This document shows positions 27,150 through 35,640 of a stretch of DNA of 64,000 bases, in pieces. Source of the DNA: Spirosoma fluviale. Lineage in GTDB: Bacteria; Bacteroidota; Bacteroidia; Cytophagales; Spirosomataceae. The position numbers were made by a program, and so were the translations under genes. The stretch is from contig NZ_OCNH01000002.1 in the NCBI RefSeq assembly GCF_900230225.1, forward strand, positions 931,844 through 995,843, in the 5' to 3' direction. How positions within the stretch are numbered: position 1 is the stretch's first letter; each line of letters opens with the position of its first letter. The notes below the pieces were generated by a model. It had not been told where the DNA came from and ran no database searches. It saw nothing but the letters and a program-made list of their open reading frames with translations.

Positions 27150-27203
27150 GAATGTACTAACGTTAGTAGCGTCAAAACTAACGTTAGTACATTCATGGTG
27201 CAA
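27150..27203 (-). promoter_or_regulatory. rhodopsin promoter with two palindromic operators
   Basis: On the minus strand TTG (27203-27201), exactly 20 bases, then TAGTTTTG (27180-27173), a perfect Bacteroidota promoter. Two copies of the 12-base palindrome ACTAACGTTAGT lie at 27177-27188 and 27156-27167, centred 21 bases apart, within inverted 18-base arms (27150-27167 and 27177-27194). One copy overlaps the -7 box and the other covers the expected start site and leader, so a repressor binding both would shut the gene. The repressor is not in the window. Confidence 0.8.
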
Positions 27204-27212
27204 CGATTGGCG

Positions 27213-27869
27213 TTATTTAGGTGTGGGTGCCATCGTTTTCATCTGTTGCATTTGCTGCGTTGACTGATCGATCAACTGCTGAGCATAGGCCTTCAGGGTG
27301 TTGTTCTTCCCGTATTGCAGGTAAGTCCTGGCTAAATCGATGGCATCCTGGCGCTGGTCAATCAAAAGGGTTGAGAAATTACTATCCAGGTTACTGGTCA
27401 GCTTATCGCTGGACCCCGTCTGCTGTAGCTTTAGGTTAATTGCTTCTACATTCCGGTTTTGCTGTTGTGTAAACGCCTGATTTGGCCGCGTTGGCTTTAT
27501 ACCGGACAGGGTATTGTTCAGTTGCGAAAGCTCTGATTCACTGGCGGTCAGCAACGTTTGCGCCATTTTTTTCAATGACGAGTCTTTCCCATTCTGAATC
27601 TCCTGCTTTAATAAATCCTGTGCCCCCTGTGCATGAATCTTGGCCTGAAAAGCATAGTCAAAGTCGGGGTCGCCGGTTGCCTGTAACTTTTTTAGTTTTG
27701 TAACCATCTGCTGAAGCGGTTGCAACAGCATTGTTTTGGCTGGGTCGCTGGCCGTGGAGGCACTGGCGGTAGCAGCCCCTGTTGTGGCCTGGGCGCAGGC
27801 AACCAGCGAACCGCCGGACAGGAGGGCTGCCAGTGACCAAACGGCTAGATTGAATTGGAACGTTTTCAT
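27213..27869 (-). CDS. DUF305-like lipoprotein
   Basis: 218 residues. Signal peptide with lipobox LVAC gives lipidated Cys25. Two helical repeats follow (about 70-120 and 165-210), with the DUF305 layout: DFDYAFQAKIHAQGAQDLL, then SLKKMAQTLL; later LIDQRQDAIDLARTYL and TLKAYAQQLI. The paired histidines common in DUF305 proteins are mostly replaced here (IHAQ, DQRQ), so metal binding is doubtful. Function unknown. It precedes the rhodopsin gene, which has its own promoter in the 63-base gap. Confidence 0.75.
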   Translation of the reverse strand: MKTFQFNLAVWSLAALLSGGSLVACAQATTGAATASASTASDPAKTMLLQPLQQMVTKLKKLQATGDPDFDYAFQAKIHAQGAQDLLKQEIQNGKDSSLKKMAQTLLTASESELSQLNNTLSGIKPTRPNQAFTQQQNRNVEAINLKLQQTGSSDKLTSNLDSNFSTLLIDQRQDAIDLARTYLQYGKNNTLKAYAQQLIDQSTQQMQQMKTMAPTPK

Positions 27870-28055
27870 TAGGCGTACTTATTTTTTGCTGTTAAACTAA
27901 ACCTATTCTGTACTAAAGACAAGAATCCATGAAGAAGGTTTAACGGGCGGGGTTTAGTTATCAACGATTTGTGGAATACCGGCTTCTCAAAACCGATGGT
28001 AATTAATTCGAATTGCACGTTAACACTCAACTATAGTCTGGCTGCTTTAACACAT
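27870..28055. other. intergenic, upstream of the DUF305-like gene
   Basis: Together with the adjacent terminator this makes a 237-base gene-free gap. It should hold the promoter of the DUF305-like gene; none could be chosen with confidence. The remainder shows no repeat or RNA structure. Confidence 0.4.
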
Positions 28056-28090
28056 AAAAGCCCGACCTGCAAAAAGAAGGCCGGGCTTAG
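28056..28090 (-). terminator. murA: intrinsic terminator of murA
   Basis: On the minus strand AAGCCCGGCC and GGTCGGGCTT form a stem (one G-T pair) around an 11-base loop, followed by a T run. It lies 17 bases after the murA stop. Confidence 0.85.
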
Positions 28091-28106
28091 AAGCAAAGAC
28101 TTTTAG

Positions 28107-29414
28107 TTACAACCGGATAATCTCGGCACCAATGGCGTTTAGTCGGGTATCGATGTGCTGATAGCCCCGGTCAATCTGCTCGATGTTATCAATGATACTC
28201 GTTCCCTGGGCCGACATTGCCGCAATTAGCAGGGCAACCCCCGCCCGGATATCCGGCGACGACATCCGGATGCCTTTCAGGGGAATCTGGCGATTCAGGC
28301 CAACAACCGTAGCGCGGTGCGGGTCGCACAGGATGATCTGAGCACCCATGTCGATGAGTTTATCCACGAAAAACAGTCGACTTTCGAACATTTTCTGGTG
28401 GATCAGCAACGTTCCCTGCGCCTGTACGGCAGTTACGAGAACAATGCTCAACAAGTCGGGGGTGAAGCCGGGCCAGGGGGCATCGGAAACGGTCATCATA
28501 CCGCCATCCAGAAAGCTCTCGATCTGGTAACGTTCCTGAGCCGGAATGAAAATATCGTCGCCCCGGAATTCCATCTGAATCCCTAACCGCTTAAACTGGT
28601 CGGGGATAATGCCCAACTCCGGAATCCGGCAGTTTTTGATCGTAATCTCCGACTGTGTCATGGCGGCCAGCCCGATAAACGAACCGATCTCGATCATATC
28701 GGGCAGCATGGTGTGCTCCGTGCCGTGCAGTTCCGATACCCCCTCAATGGTGAGCAGGTTGGAACCAACACCCGTAATTTTAGCCCCCATGGAGTTGAGC
28801 ATCTTGCTCAACTGCTGTAGGTAAGGTTCGCAGGCGGCATTGTAGATCTGGGTAGTACCCTCGGCCATAACAGCGGCCATAAGTACGTTGGCGGTGCCCG
28901 TTACCGAGGCTTCGTCGAGCAGCATATAGGTGCCGCGCAGGTTACTGGCATCTACCTGATAATAGCCGCCATCGTTAGCATCGTAGTTGAACTGGGCACC
29001 CAATTTCTCGAATCCTAAAAAGTGCGTATCTAACCGACGACGACCAATTTTGTCGCCACCCGGCCGGGGAATACGCCCTTTTTTGAAGCGGGCCAGCATG
29101 GGGCCAAGTAACATGACCGATCCCCGCAAGGCAGCCGCTTTACGCTTGTAGGTGTCGGTTTCGAGGTAATCGAGGTTGACGTCACTGGCCTGAAACCGGT
29201 ACGAACTTTCGCCGGTTTTAGTCACCCAAACGCCCAGATCGCCCAGCAGGTCGATGAGTTGATTCACATCCCGAATGCCCGGAATGTTGTGAATCGTGAT
29301 GGGCTCCTTGGTCAGCAATACGGCGCACAGAATTTGTAGAGCTTCGTTCTTTGCTCCCTGCGGATTCAGTTCGCCTTTAAGTTTGCGTCCGCCTGTAATT
29401 TGAAAAGATGCCAT
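28107..29414 (-). CDS. murA: UDP-N-acetylglucosamine 1-carboxyvinyltransferase, Asp-type active site
   Basis: 435 residues, EPSP-synthase fold. N-terminal GGRKLKGELNPQGAKNEALQ carries the conserved Lys-Asn pair (22-23), and LRGSVMLLGPMLARF follows. The active-site loop reads RPGGDKIGRRRLDTHF, with Asp121 where most MurA enzymes have the Cys that is alkylated by fosfomycin (Cys115 in E. coli). The enzyme adds enolpyruvate to UDP-GlcNAc in the first committed peptidoglycan step, in the cytosol. Asp at this position is known from naturally fosfomycin-resistant MurA proteins. DUF4290 is the upstream neighbour on the same strand. Confidence 0.96.
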   Translation of the reverse strand: MASFQITGGRKLKGELNPQGAKNEALQILCAVLLTKEPITIHNIPGIRDVNQLIDLLGDLGVWVTKTGESSYRFQASDVNLDYLETDTYKRKAAALRGSVMLLGPMLARFKKGRIPRPGGDKIGRRRLDTHFLGFEKLGAQFNYDANDGGYYQVDASNLRGTYMLLDEASVTGTANVLMAAVMAEGTTQIYNAACEPYLQQLSKMLNSMGAKITGVGSNLLTIEGVSELHGTEHTMLPDMIEIGSFIGLAAMTQSEITIKNCRIPELGIIPDQFKRLGIQMEFRGDDIFIPAQERYQIESFLDGGMMTVSDAPWPGFTPDLLSIVLVTAVQAQGTLLIHQKMFESRLFFVDKLIDMGAQIILCDPHRATVVGLNRQIPLKGIRMSSPDIRAGVALLIAAMSAQGTSIIDNIEQIDRGYQHIDTRLNAIGAEIIRL

Positions 29415-29508
29415 TTAGGAAATGATGAATGATGAATTATAAATGATGCCTGAGCGACATAAACCGACTGATCGGTTCCCGTCGCTGCGTATCGCTTATA
29501 ACTAAGAT
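29415..29508. repeat. spacer murA-DUF4290 with ATGATGA words
   Basis: Contains repeated AAATGATGAATGATGAAT-type words (29418-29445), then GCGAC/GTCGC outer arms (29455-29486) around CCGACTGATCGG. Small member of the structured-spacer class; no gene. Confidence 0.45.
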
Positions 29509-30354
29509 TTACCGTCTGCGCCGGTCATTGTTTCTGTTTTGGTCGTTGCGATTACGGCTGCCAAAGTTCCGTGGATTCTGTCCGCCATCGACGTTGCGGT
29601 CATTGCGGTTGTTAGGCCGTCCCTGCGGGTTATCGTTCCGGTTGCGGTTATTGACATTACGCGGGTTTTGCCCATTCTCGTTATTCCCGTTGCGGTCATT
29701 GCGGTTGTTGGGTCGTCCCTGCGGACCGTTGTTGCGGTCGTTTCGGAAGTTATTTCCGCCACTACCGCCAATGCGTTGCGGCTGGTCGCCGGTACGTTCG
29801 CGGGGGGTCGATTCAACCAATCCCTGCTCCCGAATGAGTTTAATATCGTCGGAAAGTTTACCGTTCGAGAGCTCGATCAGGCTTTGGTAAATCGTTTCGT
29901 CTTCAACGGATTCTTTATTCCAGGCCTGGTAAAAGGTCCGCATCAGGCGCGTCAGGTAGGAAACAAACGCCCGCCGTTCTTCGGGTTCTTCCAGGGCAAC
30001 CGCTTTGGCGATTAGCAAATCGACATTCCGGCCAAAATGTCTGAATTTCAGATTATGGGTGTTGTAAGGAACCCGCTGGGGTTTTTTGCCAAGTGCTTCT
30101 TCCGATGGGGGTGGGTAGGGGCTATCCACATCCAGCGTAAAATTAGACATGATATACAGGTCGTCCCACAATTTGTTGTAGTAGTCCTGACCATCCTTCA
30201 TGTTGGGATGGATTTGTCGCATCAACTCAATCAGGATATGTGCATACCGAGTTCGGGTTGAGCGATCGTCAATGTTGACCATGTTGTCAACGAGCTTTTG
30301 GATACTACTGCCGTATTCTTTCAAGGGCTTGCCCGATAGGTGATAAAGTAACAA
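29509..30354 (-). CDS. DUF4290 protein with Asn/Arg/Gly-rich tail
   Basis: 281 residues from the TTG at 30354. Residues 10-190 match the Bacteroidota DUF4290 family: LKEYGSSIQKLVDNMV near the start and the hallmark PYNTHNLKFRHFGRNVDLLI in the middle. The last 90 residues are low-complexity Asn, Arg, Asp, Gly and Gln, made of two about 32-residue repeats containing QGRPNNRNDRN and GQNPRN. Such tails resemble RNA-binding or condensate-forming sequences, but no role is known. The start is uncertain: the frame extends to 30474 through word-repeat DNA without an ATG, and TTG 30324 is an alternative. murA follows 94 bases downstream. Confidence 0.82.
   Translation of the reverse strand: MLLYHLSGKPLKEYGSSIQKLVDNMVNIDDRSTRTRYAHILIELMRQIHPNMKDGQDYYNKLWDDLYIMSNFTLDVDSPYPPPSEEALGKKPQRVPYNTHNLKFRHFGRNVDLLIAKAVALEEPEERRAFVSYLTRLMRTFYQAWNKESVEDETIYQSLIELSNGKLSDDIKLIREQGLVESTPRERTGDQPQRIGGSGGNNFRNDRNNGPQGRPNNRNDRNGNNENGQNPRNVNNRNRNDNPQGRPNNRNDRNVDGGQNPRNFGSRNRNDQNRNNDRRRR
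29592..29724 (-). repeat. direct repeat within the DUF4290 tail
   Basis: A 37-base unit at 29592-29628 recurs at 29688-29724 with two differences, offset by 96 bases (32 codons), so the reading frame is kept. Confidence 0.85.
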
Positions 30355-30534
30355 AAGTACGAAGGAATGGGCCAAGGGACAAGGGGTAATGAGCGTAGGG
30401 GCATAGGGTGTCGGGCAGAGAGCATAGGGGTGAGGGCCTAGGGCAAAGAGCAAGGGCTGCGGAGAATGGGACATCAGGAAATGCTATCTTTGTGCCCCAG
30501 TCTCCTTACCCCTCTGCCCAACGCCCTTTGCCCC
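30355..30534. repeat. divergent spacer of AGGGCAA/CCCTTGC words
   Basis: The left half (30362-30465) is purine-rich with repeated AAGGG, TAGGGG and AGGGCAA words, and the right half (30495-30560) is pyrimidine-rich with CCTTACCCC, GCCC and CCCTTTGCCCC words. Between them TATCTTTG at 30485-30492 is a full -7 match for the MATE gene. On the minus strand TACTTTTG at 30359-30352 is a candidate for DUF4290, but it overlaps the chosen start. Confidence 0.6.
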
Positions 30535-31932
30535 ATGCCTGCTGCCCATCGCCCTCTGCTTACCTACCGCGCCGAATTTGCCGATACTCTTCGCCTGAGC
30601 ATACCAATCATTATTGCTCAGTTAGGCGTGGTTCTGATGGGTGTGACAGATAACCTGTTTGTGGGACGATTACTGGGAGCGGTGCCGTTGGGCGCTGCCG
30701 GTCTGGCTAATTCACTGTCTTTCCTGATGTCGAGTATTGGGGTAGGGGGTATGTCGGTTGTGGCGGCTTTGGTCTCTAAAGCCAGTAACCAGAACGATCC
30801 GGCGGGGGTAAATCGTTTGTTTCGGGCCGGGCTGCGAGTGGCTGGTCTGTTGAGTATTTTGCTGGGTGGTTTGTCCGTACTACTGGCTTTCAACTTTAAT
30901 CTGTTCGGACAAACCCCGGAGGTGACACGGCTATCGCGCGACTTTATGCTGATTTTAAGTGCGTCACTTTTACCGCTGCTGATTTTTGTAGCCGCCCGTC
31001 AGCTATGCGACGGGCTTCGGTATCCTCGGGTGGCGATGGCCATAACCTTATCGGCATTGGGGATAAATGCTCTCTTCAACTACGTTTTTATAAAAGGTGT
31101 TGGCCCATTTCCGGAACTGGGACTGATGGGTTCGGCCCTGGCAACCTTACTATCCCGGATGTTCATGGCGGGCGCGATGCTGCTTTATATTTACCGAACG
31201 GCGCACTTTCGGGCCTATCTGAAAAAGGAATTTAAGTCACTGCCCTCGAAAGAAGAAGCCTGGGTCATTCTGCGATTGGGTATTCCGGGTGGCCTGACGT
31301 TCTTCTTCGAGGTGGCTACTTTTTCGCTGGCGGTTGTAATTGTTGGCTGGCTGGGGGAGGCTCAACTGGCCGCCCATCAGATTGCCATCAATATGGCATC
31401 GGTAACGTACATGATGGCAACCGGGATCTCGTCGGCGGCTGCTATTCGGGTTAGTGCGGCCGTGGGGCGGGGAAGCCGGGAGGATGTCTGGCGGGCCGGG
31501 GTGTCAGCTTTTCTGTTGTCGGTGAGTTTTATGAGCGTTACAGCCCTGATCTTCCTGACCGCCAACGACTGGCTCGTTACGCTTTACCTCCGCGACAATC
31601 CGGTCGTTATGAGTATTGCGGCTTCGCTGGTAATTATGGCGGGCTTCTTTCAGCTTTCTGATGGTATACAGGTTGTGGCATTGGGTGGTCTGCGGGGACT
31701 TTCGGATGTGAACATGCCTACGCTGATAACATTATTCTCCTATTGGGTGGTTGCCCTGCCGTTGAGTTACGTCTTGGCTTTTCCAATGGGTATGGATGCC
31801 GTTGGGGTCTGGATTGGTTTATTGGCGGGCCTTTCCATTGCCGCCGTTCTGCTGACCTGGCGCTTTTTCCGACGGGTCAAGCGTGCCGATCTGTTCGCCG
31901 GAGCCAATTTTTCAAATGCCCCGATCGTCTGA
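30535..31932 (+). CDS. MATE-family multidrug/cation antiporter
   Basis: 465 residues with 12 predicted membrane helices in two homologous halves. MATE features include IPIIIAQLGVVLMGVTDNLF in helix 1 and GIPGGLTFFFEVATFSLAV opening the second half, with AAHQIAINMAS after it. It is of the NorM/DinF type, exporting cationic compounds with proton or sodium exchange; the substrate is unknown. ATG 30535 (MPAAHRPLLTYRAEFADTLR) is 43 bases after a good -7 box. The frame further upstream is repeat-derived. Confidence 0.92.
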   Translation: MPAAHRPLLTYRAEFADTLRLSIPIIIAQLGVVLMGVTDNLFVGRLLGAVPLGAAGLANSLSFLMSSIGVGGMSVVAALVSKASNQNDPAGVNRLFRAGLRVAGLLSILLGGLSVLLAFNFNLFGQTPEVTRLSRDFMLILSASLLPLLIFVAARQLCDGLRYPRVAMAITLSALGINALFNYVFIKGVGPFPELGLMGSALATLLSRMFMAGAMLLYIYRTAHFRAYLKKEFKSLPSKEEAWVILRLGIPGGLTFFFEVATFSLAVVIVGWLGEAQLAAHQIAINMASVTYMMATGISSAAAIRVSAAVGRGSREDVWRAGVSAFLLSVSFMSVTALIFLTANDWLVTLYLRDNPVVMSIAASLVIMAGFFQLSDGIQVVALGGLRGLSDVNMPTLITLFSYWVVALPLSYVLAFPMGMDAVGVWIGLLAGLSIAAVLLTWRFFRRVKRADLFAGANFSNAPIV

Positions 31933-31936
31933 TACC

Positions 31937-32176
31937 CTAGCGCATTCTATCCAGCATTTCATCGCGCGTTGGGCGCTCGGTGGCCAGATCATAGCCAATA
32001 CCATCGCGGTCCAGATGGTCCATAAAGGCTGTATAGGCATCTTTTTCAACCGAAAAAACATACCAGTTTTCATAAGGCTCATTGAACAACTCAACTTCTG
32101 TAAGCGAAGCCCGTTTTTGCAGTGCCTGATACTGCGCCCGGTCGAGGGTGTTTTGTTTAACAAGGAAATACCACAT
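31937..32176 (-). CDS. small hypothetical protein
   Basis: 79 residues from ATG 32176 (MWYFLVKQNTLDRAQYQALQ), acidic, with aromatic-rich PYENWYVFSVEKDAYTAFMD. No signal peptide or membrane segment, and I do not recognise a family. The frame extends to 32248, but that part crosses a terminator hairpin. It converges with the MATE gene, ending 5 bases from its stop. Coherent composition over the whole ORF and tight packing support it as real. Confidence 0.6.
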   Translation of the reverse strand: MWYFLVKQNTLDRAQYQALQKRASLTEVELFNEPYENWYVFSVEKDAYTAFMDHLDRDGIGYDLATERPTRDEMLDRMR

Positions 32177-32209
32177 ACAGTGATCCAGGAATTGGTTATT
32201 GGTAAACGC

Positions 32210-32243
32210 AAAAAACGCGCAACGGTTCGCTGCGCGTTTTTTT
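32210..32243. terminator. bidirectional-looking intrinsic terminator after prc
   Basis: AAAACGCGCA and TGCGCGTTTT pair around a 9-base loop, with A and T runs on the two sides. It lies 25 bases downstream of the prc stop. Confidence 0.85.
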
Positions 32244-32267
32244 ATCAACTTATGGATTGATTCAAGC

Positions 32268-34403
32268 TTATTTATTTACCGCCAGATGAGCGGTTGTAAT
32301 ATAATCCGCCAGCACTAACCCTGCTTCATTCAAATACAGGTCTTTTTTCTTCTTAGAAGCCGCTGGCGTCGCGGTAGCAACAGTTTCAGGCTCATCCGCT
32401 GAGGATGCCGATAGCTGCGATACTTTATTGGCTGCTGCGCGCTTGCGTTCCGCTTCTTCACGCTCTTTCCGGCGCTTCGTTTCCTGTAACGAGACAACCG
32501 TATTTTCTTTCGCTTTCTTAAAGTCGGCTAGTTCCTGCGCCAGTTGCTTCAGTTCAGTATCTGACTTAAGGCGCTGATCAAACCGATCACGAAGTCGGCT
32601 TAGGATTTTGTCATCAAGGCCACGCGATTGCTCATAGCGGGTCGAGTTGATCTGATCCCAGGGGAGGGCGCTTGGCTGTGAGCTTTCACCATACTCTTCC
32701 GCCGAAAAAGCCGATGGCAGCTGGATATCGGGTGTCACACCTTTGTGTTGTGTGCTACTGCCATTGATACGGTAAAATTTCTGAATTGTCATTTTTACCT
32801 GACCAATTTTTTCCGGCTCTTTAGGTAACCACTCACTCAGGTCAACCATCGTTTGTACCGTGCCTTTGCCATAGGTCTGGCCACCCACAATAATGCCCCG
32901 CTTGTAGTCCTGAATAGCGGCTGCGAAAATTTCCGAAGCCGATGCACTAAACCGGTTTACCAGAACGGCCAGTGGACCATCGTAGTAAACTGTTCCACCG
33001 TCTTTGTCCGAGTATACTTCGGTTTCGCCCGACGACTCTTTCACCTGAACAACCGGTCCTTTAGGAATAAACAAACCTGTTAGGTCAATAGATTCGGTTA
33101 ATGATCCACCGCCATTGTCGCGAAGGTCAATGACAATACCCGCCACTTTCTCAGCTTTGAGTGAATCGATCAACCGTTTTACATCACTTGTGGTGCTGCT
33201 GAATCCTTCTTCACGTTTGCGTGCGCCTTCGAAGTCACGGTAAAAAATAGGGATGTTGATAACGCCGATCTTAAACGGTTTGCCATTTTGAGTCACTTCG
33301 ATGACCTCTTTCTTAGCTCGTTGTTCTTCCAGTTTTATTTTCTCCCGAACCAGCCGGATTTCTTTCGGTGGAGCACCTGCCAGCGAATTTGGCGAGATGA
33401 CCTGTAGACGAACAATGGTTCCTTTGGGGCCTTTGATAAGCTTCACAACTTCATCGACCTGCCAGTTCATGGTATTTACCATCGCACCGTTATCACCCTG
33501 AGCAACACCGGCTATCTTATCATCCTTGTTGAGCAGCTTGCTCTTAAAGGCCGGGCCACCAGGTAGCACATCCATGATGCGGATATAGTCGCCGTCTTCG
33601 CGCAGAATGGCACCGATGCCTTCCAGCGACTGGCTCATGTCCTGATTGAACCGATCCGCCGAGCTAGGCGACAGATAGTTGGTGTGCGGGTCGAGTGCTT
33701 CGGCAAATGAGTTCATGTACATCTGGAACACGTCCGCGCTTTTGACCCGGTTAATGGCTTTGTCGAGGTTGGTGTACCGCTGGGTCATCAGGGCGACTAC
33801 GGCGCTGTCTTTCCGGTTGCCAAGCTTCAGTTCAAGCGCCTGATTTTTCAGGATCTTTGTCCATAGCTCGTTCTGCTCTTCCACCGTTTTGGGCCAGGCT
33901 GCTTTTTCCCGGTTGGTGTTGAAGCTTTCGTCGGTGGTAAAGGTAAACGGCTTTTTGATCTGGGCTTTAACGAAATCACTACGTTCCTGATACCGCTTCC
34001 GGTAGAGGTTGAACAAGTCGTAAGCTGCCGTCAGGTCGCCATTAATGAGCGCATCATCAATCTGATACCGGTATTTCTCAAAGGAGGCTACATCCGATGC
34101 CAGAAAATACGTTTTATTACCATCCAGTTCTTTCAGGTAGTTATCCCAAACGACCGATGAGAGGGAATCGTTGAGCCTCACCTTGCGGTAATGATACGTT
34201 GTGAGCAACTTGGCTACCAGCGTTTCGACTTTTTCCTGCGAGATGGATGGCTTCAGCTCCTCAACGGGTCCAGCGTTTTTATCTCCATTCACAACGCCTT
34301 TAGAAACGGTTTGCCCGTGTGTTTTAGGGGCACCGTTTGAAGGCGAATCCGGCTGAAAACTCAGCATCAGCACGGGCACTAGGGTCACCAGATACTTTTT
34401 CAT
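32268..34403 (-). CDS. prc: C-terminal processing protease (S41, Prc/Tsp type)
   Basis: 711 residues. Signal sequence MKKYLVTLVPVLMLSFQP; N-terminal Tsp domain (about 60-235); PDZ domain (about 240-340, LEGIGAILREDGDYIRIMDV). The S41 protease core has VIDLRDNGGGSLTESIDLTG, the catalytic Ser in NRFSASASEIFAAA (about 485) and the catalytic Lys in GQTYGKGTVQ (about 512). A C-terminal charged helical domain matches the Prc extension. It degrades or trims periplasmic proteins from exposed C-termini, in E. coli including peptidoglycan-related substrates. The FKBP isomerase gene lies upstream on the same strand across a word-repeat spacer. Confidence 0.93.
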   Translation of the reverse strand: MKKYLVTLVPVLMLSFQPDSPSNGAPKTHGQTVSKGVVNGDKNAGPVEELKPSISQEKVETLVAKLLTTYHYRKVRLNDSLSSVVWDNYLKELDGNKTYFLASDVASFEKYRYQIDDALINGDLTAAYDLFNLYRKRYQERSDFVKAQIKKPFTFTTDESFNTNREKAAWPKTVEEQNELWTKILKNQALELKLGNRKDSAVVALMTQRYTNLDKAINRVKSADVFQMYMNSFAEALDPHTNYLSPSSADRFNQDMSQSLEGIGAILREDGDYIRIMDVLPGGPAFKSKLLNKDDKIAGVAQGDNGAMVNTMNWQVDEVVKLIKGPKGTIVRLQVISPNSLAGAPPKEIRLVREKIKLEEQRAKKEVIEVTQNGKPFKIGVINIPIFYRDFEGARKREEGFSSTTSDVKRLIDSLKAEKVAGIVIDLRDNGGGSLTESIDLTGLFIPKGPVVQVKESSGETEVYSDKDGGTVYYDGPLAVLVNRFSASASEIFAAAIQDYKRGIIVGGQTYGKGTVQTMVDLSEWLPKEPEKIGQVKMTIQKFYRINGSSTQHKGVTPDIQLPSAFSAEEYGESSQPSALPWDQINSTRYEQSRGLDDKILSRLRDRFDQRLKSDTELKQLAQELADFKKAKENTVVSLQETKRRKEREEAERKRAAANKVSQLSASSADEPETVATATPAASKKKKDLYLNEAGLVLADYITTAHLAVNK

Positions 34404-34502
34404 CTATATTACCCAGATTAATTGAGAATGAAAGAATGAGTCAATGAATGAATAATTAAGACTAACCTGGCCTATTCACTCATTCACTCATTCTTAATTC
34501 AC
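34404..34502. repeat. word-repeat hairpin spacer fkbp-prc
   Basis: GAATGA words on the left (34424-34452) face ATTCACTC/CATTCACTC words on the right (34473-34506), separated by ACTAACCTGGCC. It folds into an imperfect hairpin between two genes on the same strand. Confidence 0.7.
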
Positions 34503-35267
34503 TCATTGTTTAACTATATCAAGCAACTCTACGTCGAAGACTAATGTTGAGCCGGGTTTGATATCGGCACCCGCACCACGATCTCCGTAAGCTAAATCAG
34601 ACGGGATGTAGAGTTTCCACTTCGAGCCAACTGGCATCAATTGAAGCGCTTCCGTCCAGCCTTTTATTACTTCCGTCACACCAAACTCGGCAGGTTGACC
34701 GCGTTCCACCGAACTGTCAAATACCTTGCCATCCAATAGGCGGCCGGTGTAATGTACCTTAACGCGATCAGTCGCAGCTGGTTTGGCACCAGTGCCTTCT
34801 TTTTCAACCGAATACTGCAAACCACTGGCGGTAGTAACTACTCCCGCCTTTGCTTTGTTCTCAGTTAAAAAGGCAGCGCCAATCTTTTTGTTTTCGGCTG
34901 ATGCTTTCATGCCTTCTGCGTTACGAACAGCCATTTGCTTCTGTTGAAATTCGTTCAGACACTGGCCCATCTGTTCCAGCGTAAGCTGGGTTTTCTGACC
35001 TTTCATCGCATCACTCAAGCCCTGAGCCAGCATACTGGTATTCAGGTCTGTCATGCCTTGCTGTTTAAAGTTTTGGGCCATTGCCATCCCAATGCTGTAG
35101 CTGACAGAATCTTTATTGGAGGCTAGAGAAGTGGCTGCAGTTGCCGTTGCAGGCCTGGCGGCCGAAACGGGCTTTTTAACAGTTGGCTTTTTGACCTGGG
35201 CTGTCGCGGAACCGGCGACAAAAACGGCTGACGTAATACCTGCCAGCATCCATTGGTTAAACTTCAT
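34503..35267 (-). CDS. periplasmic FKBP-type peptidyl-prolyl isomerase
   Basis: 254 residues. Signal peptide (MKFNQWMLAGITSAVFVAGS, cleavage near ATA-Q). The FKBP N-terminal dimerisation domain (about 50-145) includes SYSIGMAMAQNFKQQGM. The FKBP_C isomerase domain runs from about 150 to the end: VKVHYTGRLLDGKVFDSS, GWTEALQLMPVGSKWKLYIP, LAYGDRGAG, STLVFDVELLDI. The same architecture as Mip and FkpA, which act as periplasmic folding chaperones. ATG 35267 is used because the ten codons upstream add no sensible signal sequence. Confidence 0.93.
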   Translation of the reverse strand: MKFNQWMLAGITSAVFVAGSATAQVKKPTVKKPVSAARPATATAATSLASNKDSVSYSIGMAMAQNFKQQGMTDLNTSMLAQGLSDAMKGQKTQLTLEQMGQCLNEFQQKQMAVRNAEGMKASAENKKIGAAFLTENKAKAGVVTTASGLQYSVEKEGTGAKPAATDRVKVHYTGRLLDGKVFDSSVERGQPAEFGVTEVIKGWTEALQLMPVGSKWKLYIPSDLAYGDRGAGADIKPGSTLVFDVELLDIVKQ

Positions 35268-35640
35268 GCGAAAACGAAACGGGGTGTATGTAAACAAAAC
35301 TTGATACTATTGAAACGTGAAAGAATAGGATAAAAGTTTAAGTACGGGTCTCTTTGATAAAAAATAGTAAGGCACTTATCTGTTAATAAATCTTAATTCT
35401 ATGTAAGGCCAGACAGATAAATGTAGTTGAAAAGTTGGCGTATGTCAATTTTCGCGGGGTAAAGTACTGTTATTTTGGATGAACGGTTTCCAAGGCCCCG
35501 TTACTGGCCGAAAGTGGCCGAACGATTTAGCGGAAAAGTCTAACATTCAGCCGTTGTTTCTTTGTTTCATCGCAGTTTTATTAAATTTTAATCGTACCTT
35601 TGCGGCCGAAAAATCAACATTAAATTCTCATTATACACAT
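35268..35640 (+). promoter_or_regulatory. divergent regulatory region fkbp / atpA
   Basis: 373 bases between divergent genes. TACCTTTG at 35595-35602 is a full -7 match 38 bases before the atpA ATG; a -33 TTG at proper distance is not evident. A weaker TTATTTTG lies at 35471-35478. An open frame upstream of the atpA ATG begins at 35479 but crosses the -7 box and is not taken as coding. Confidence 0.5.

Noticed and set aside
27150-27203. N-terminal extension of the rhodopsin reading frame
   Set aside because: It begins with the TTG of the -33 element and runs through the -7 box and both palindromes.
35479-35640. N-terminal extension of AtpA
   Set aside because: It crosses the TACCTTTG box and is not part of the conserved alpha-subunit N-terminus.
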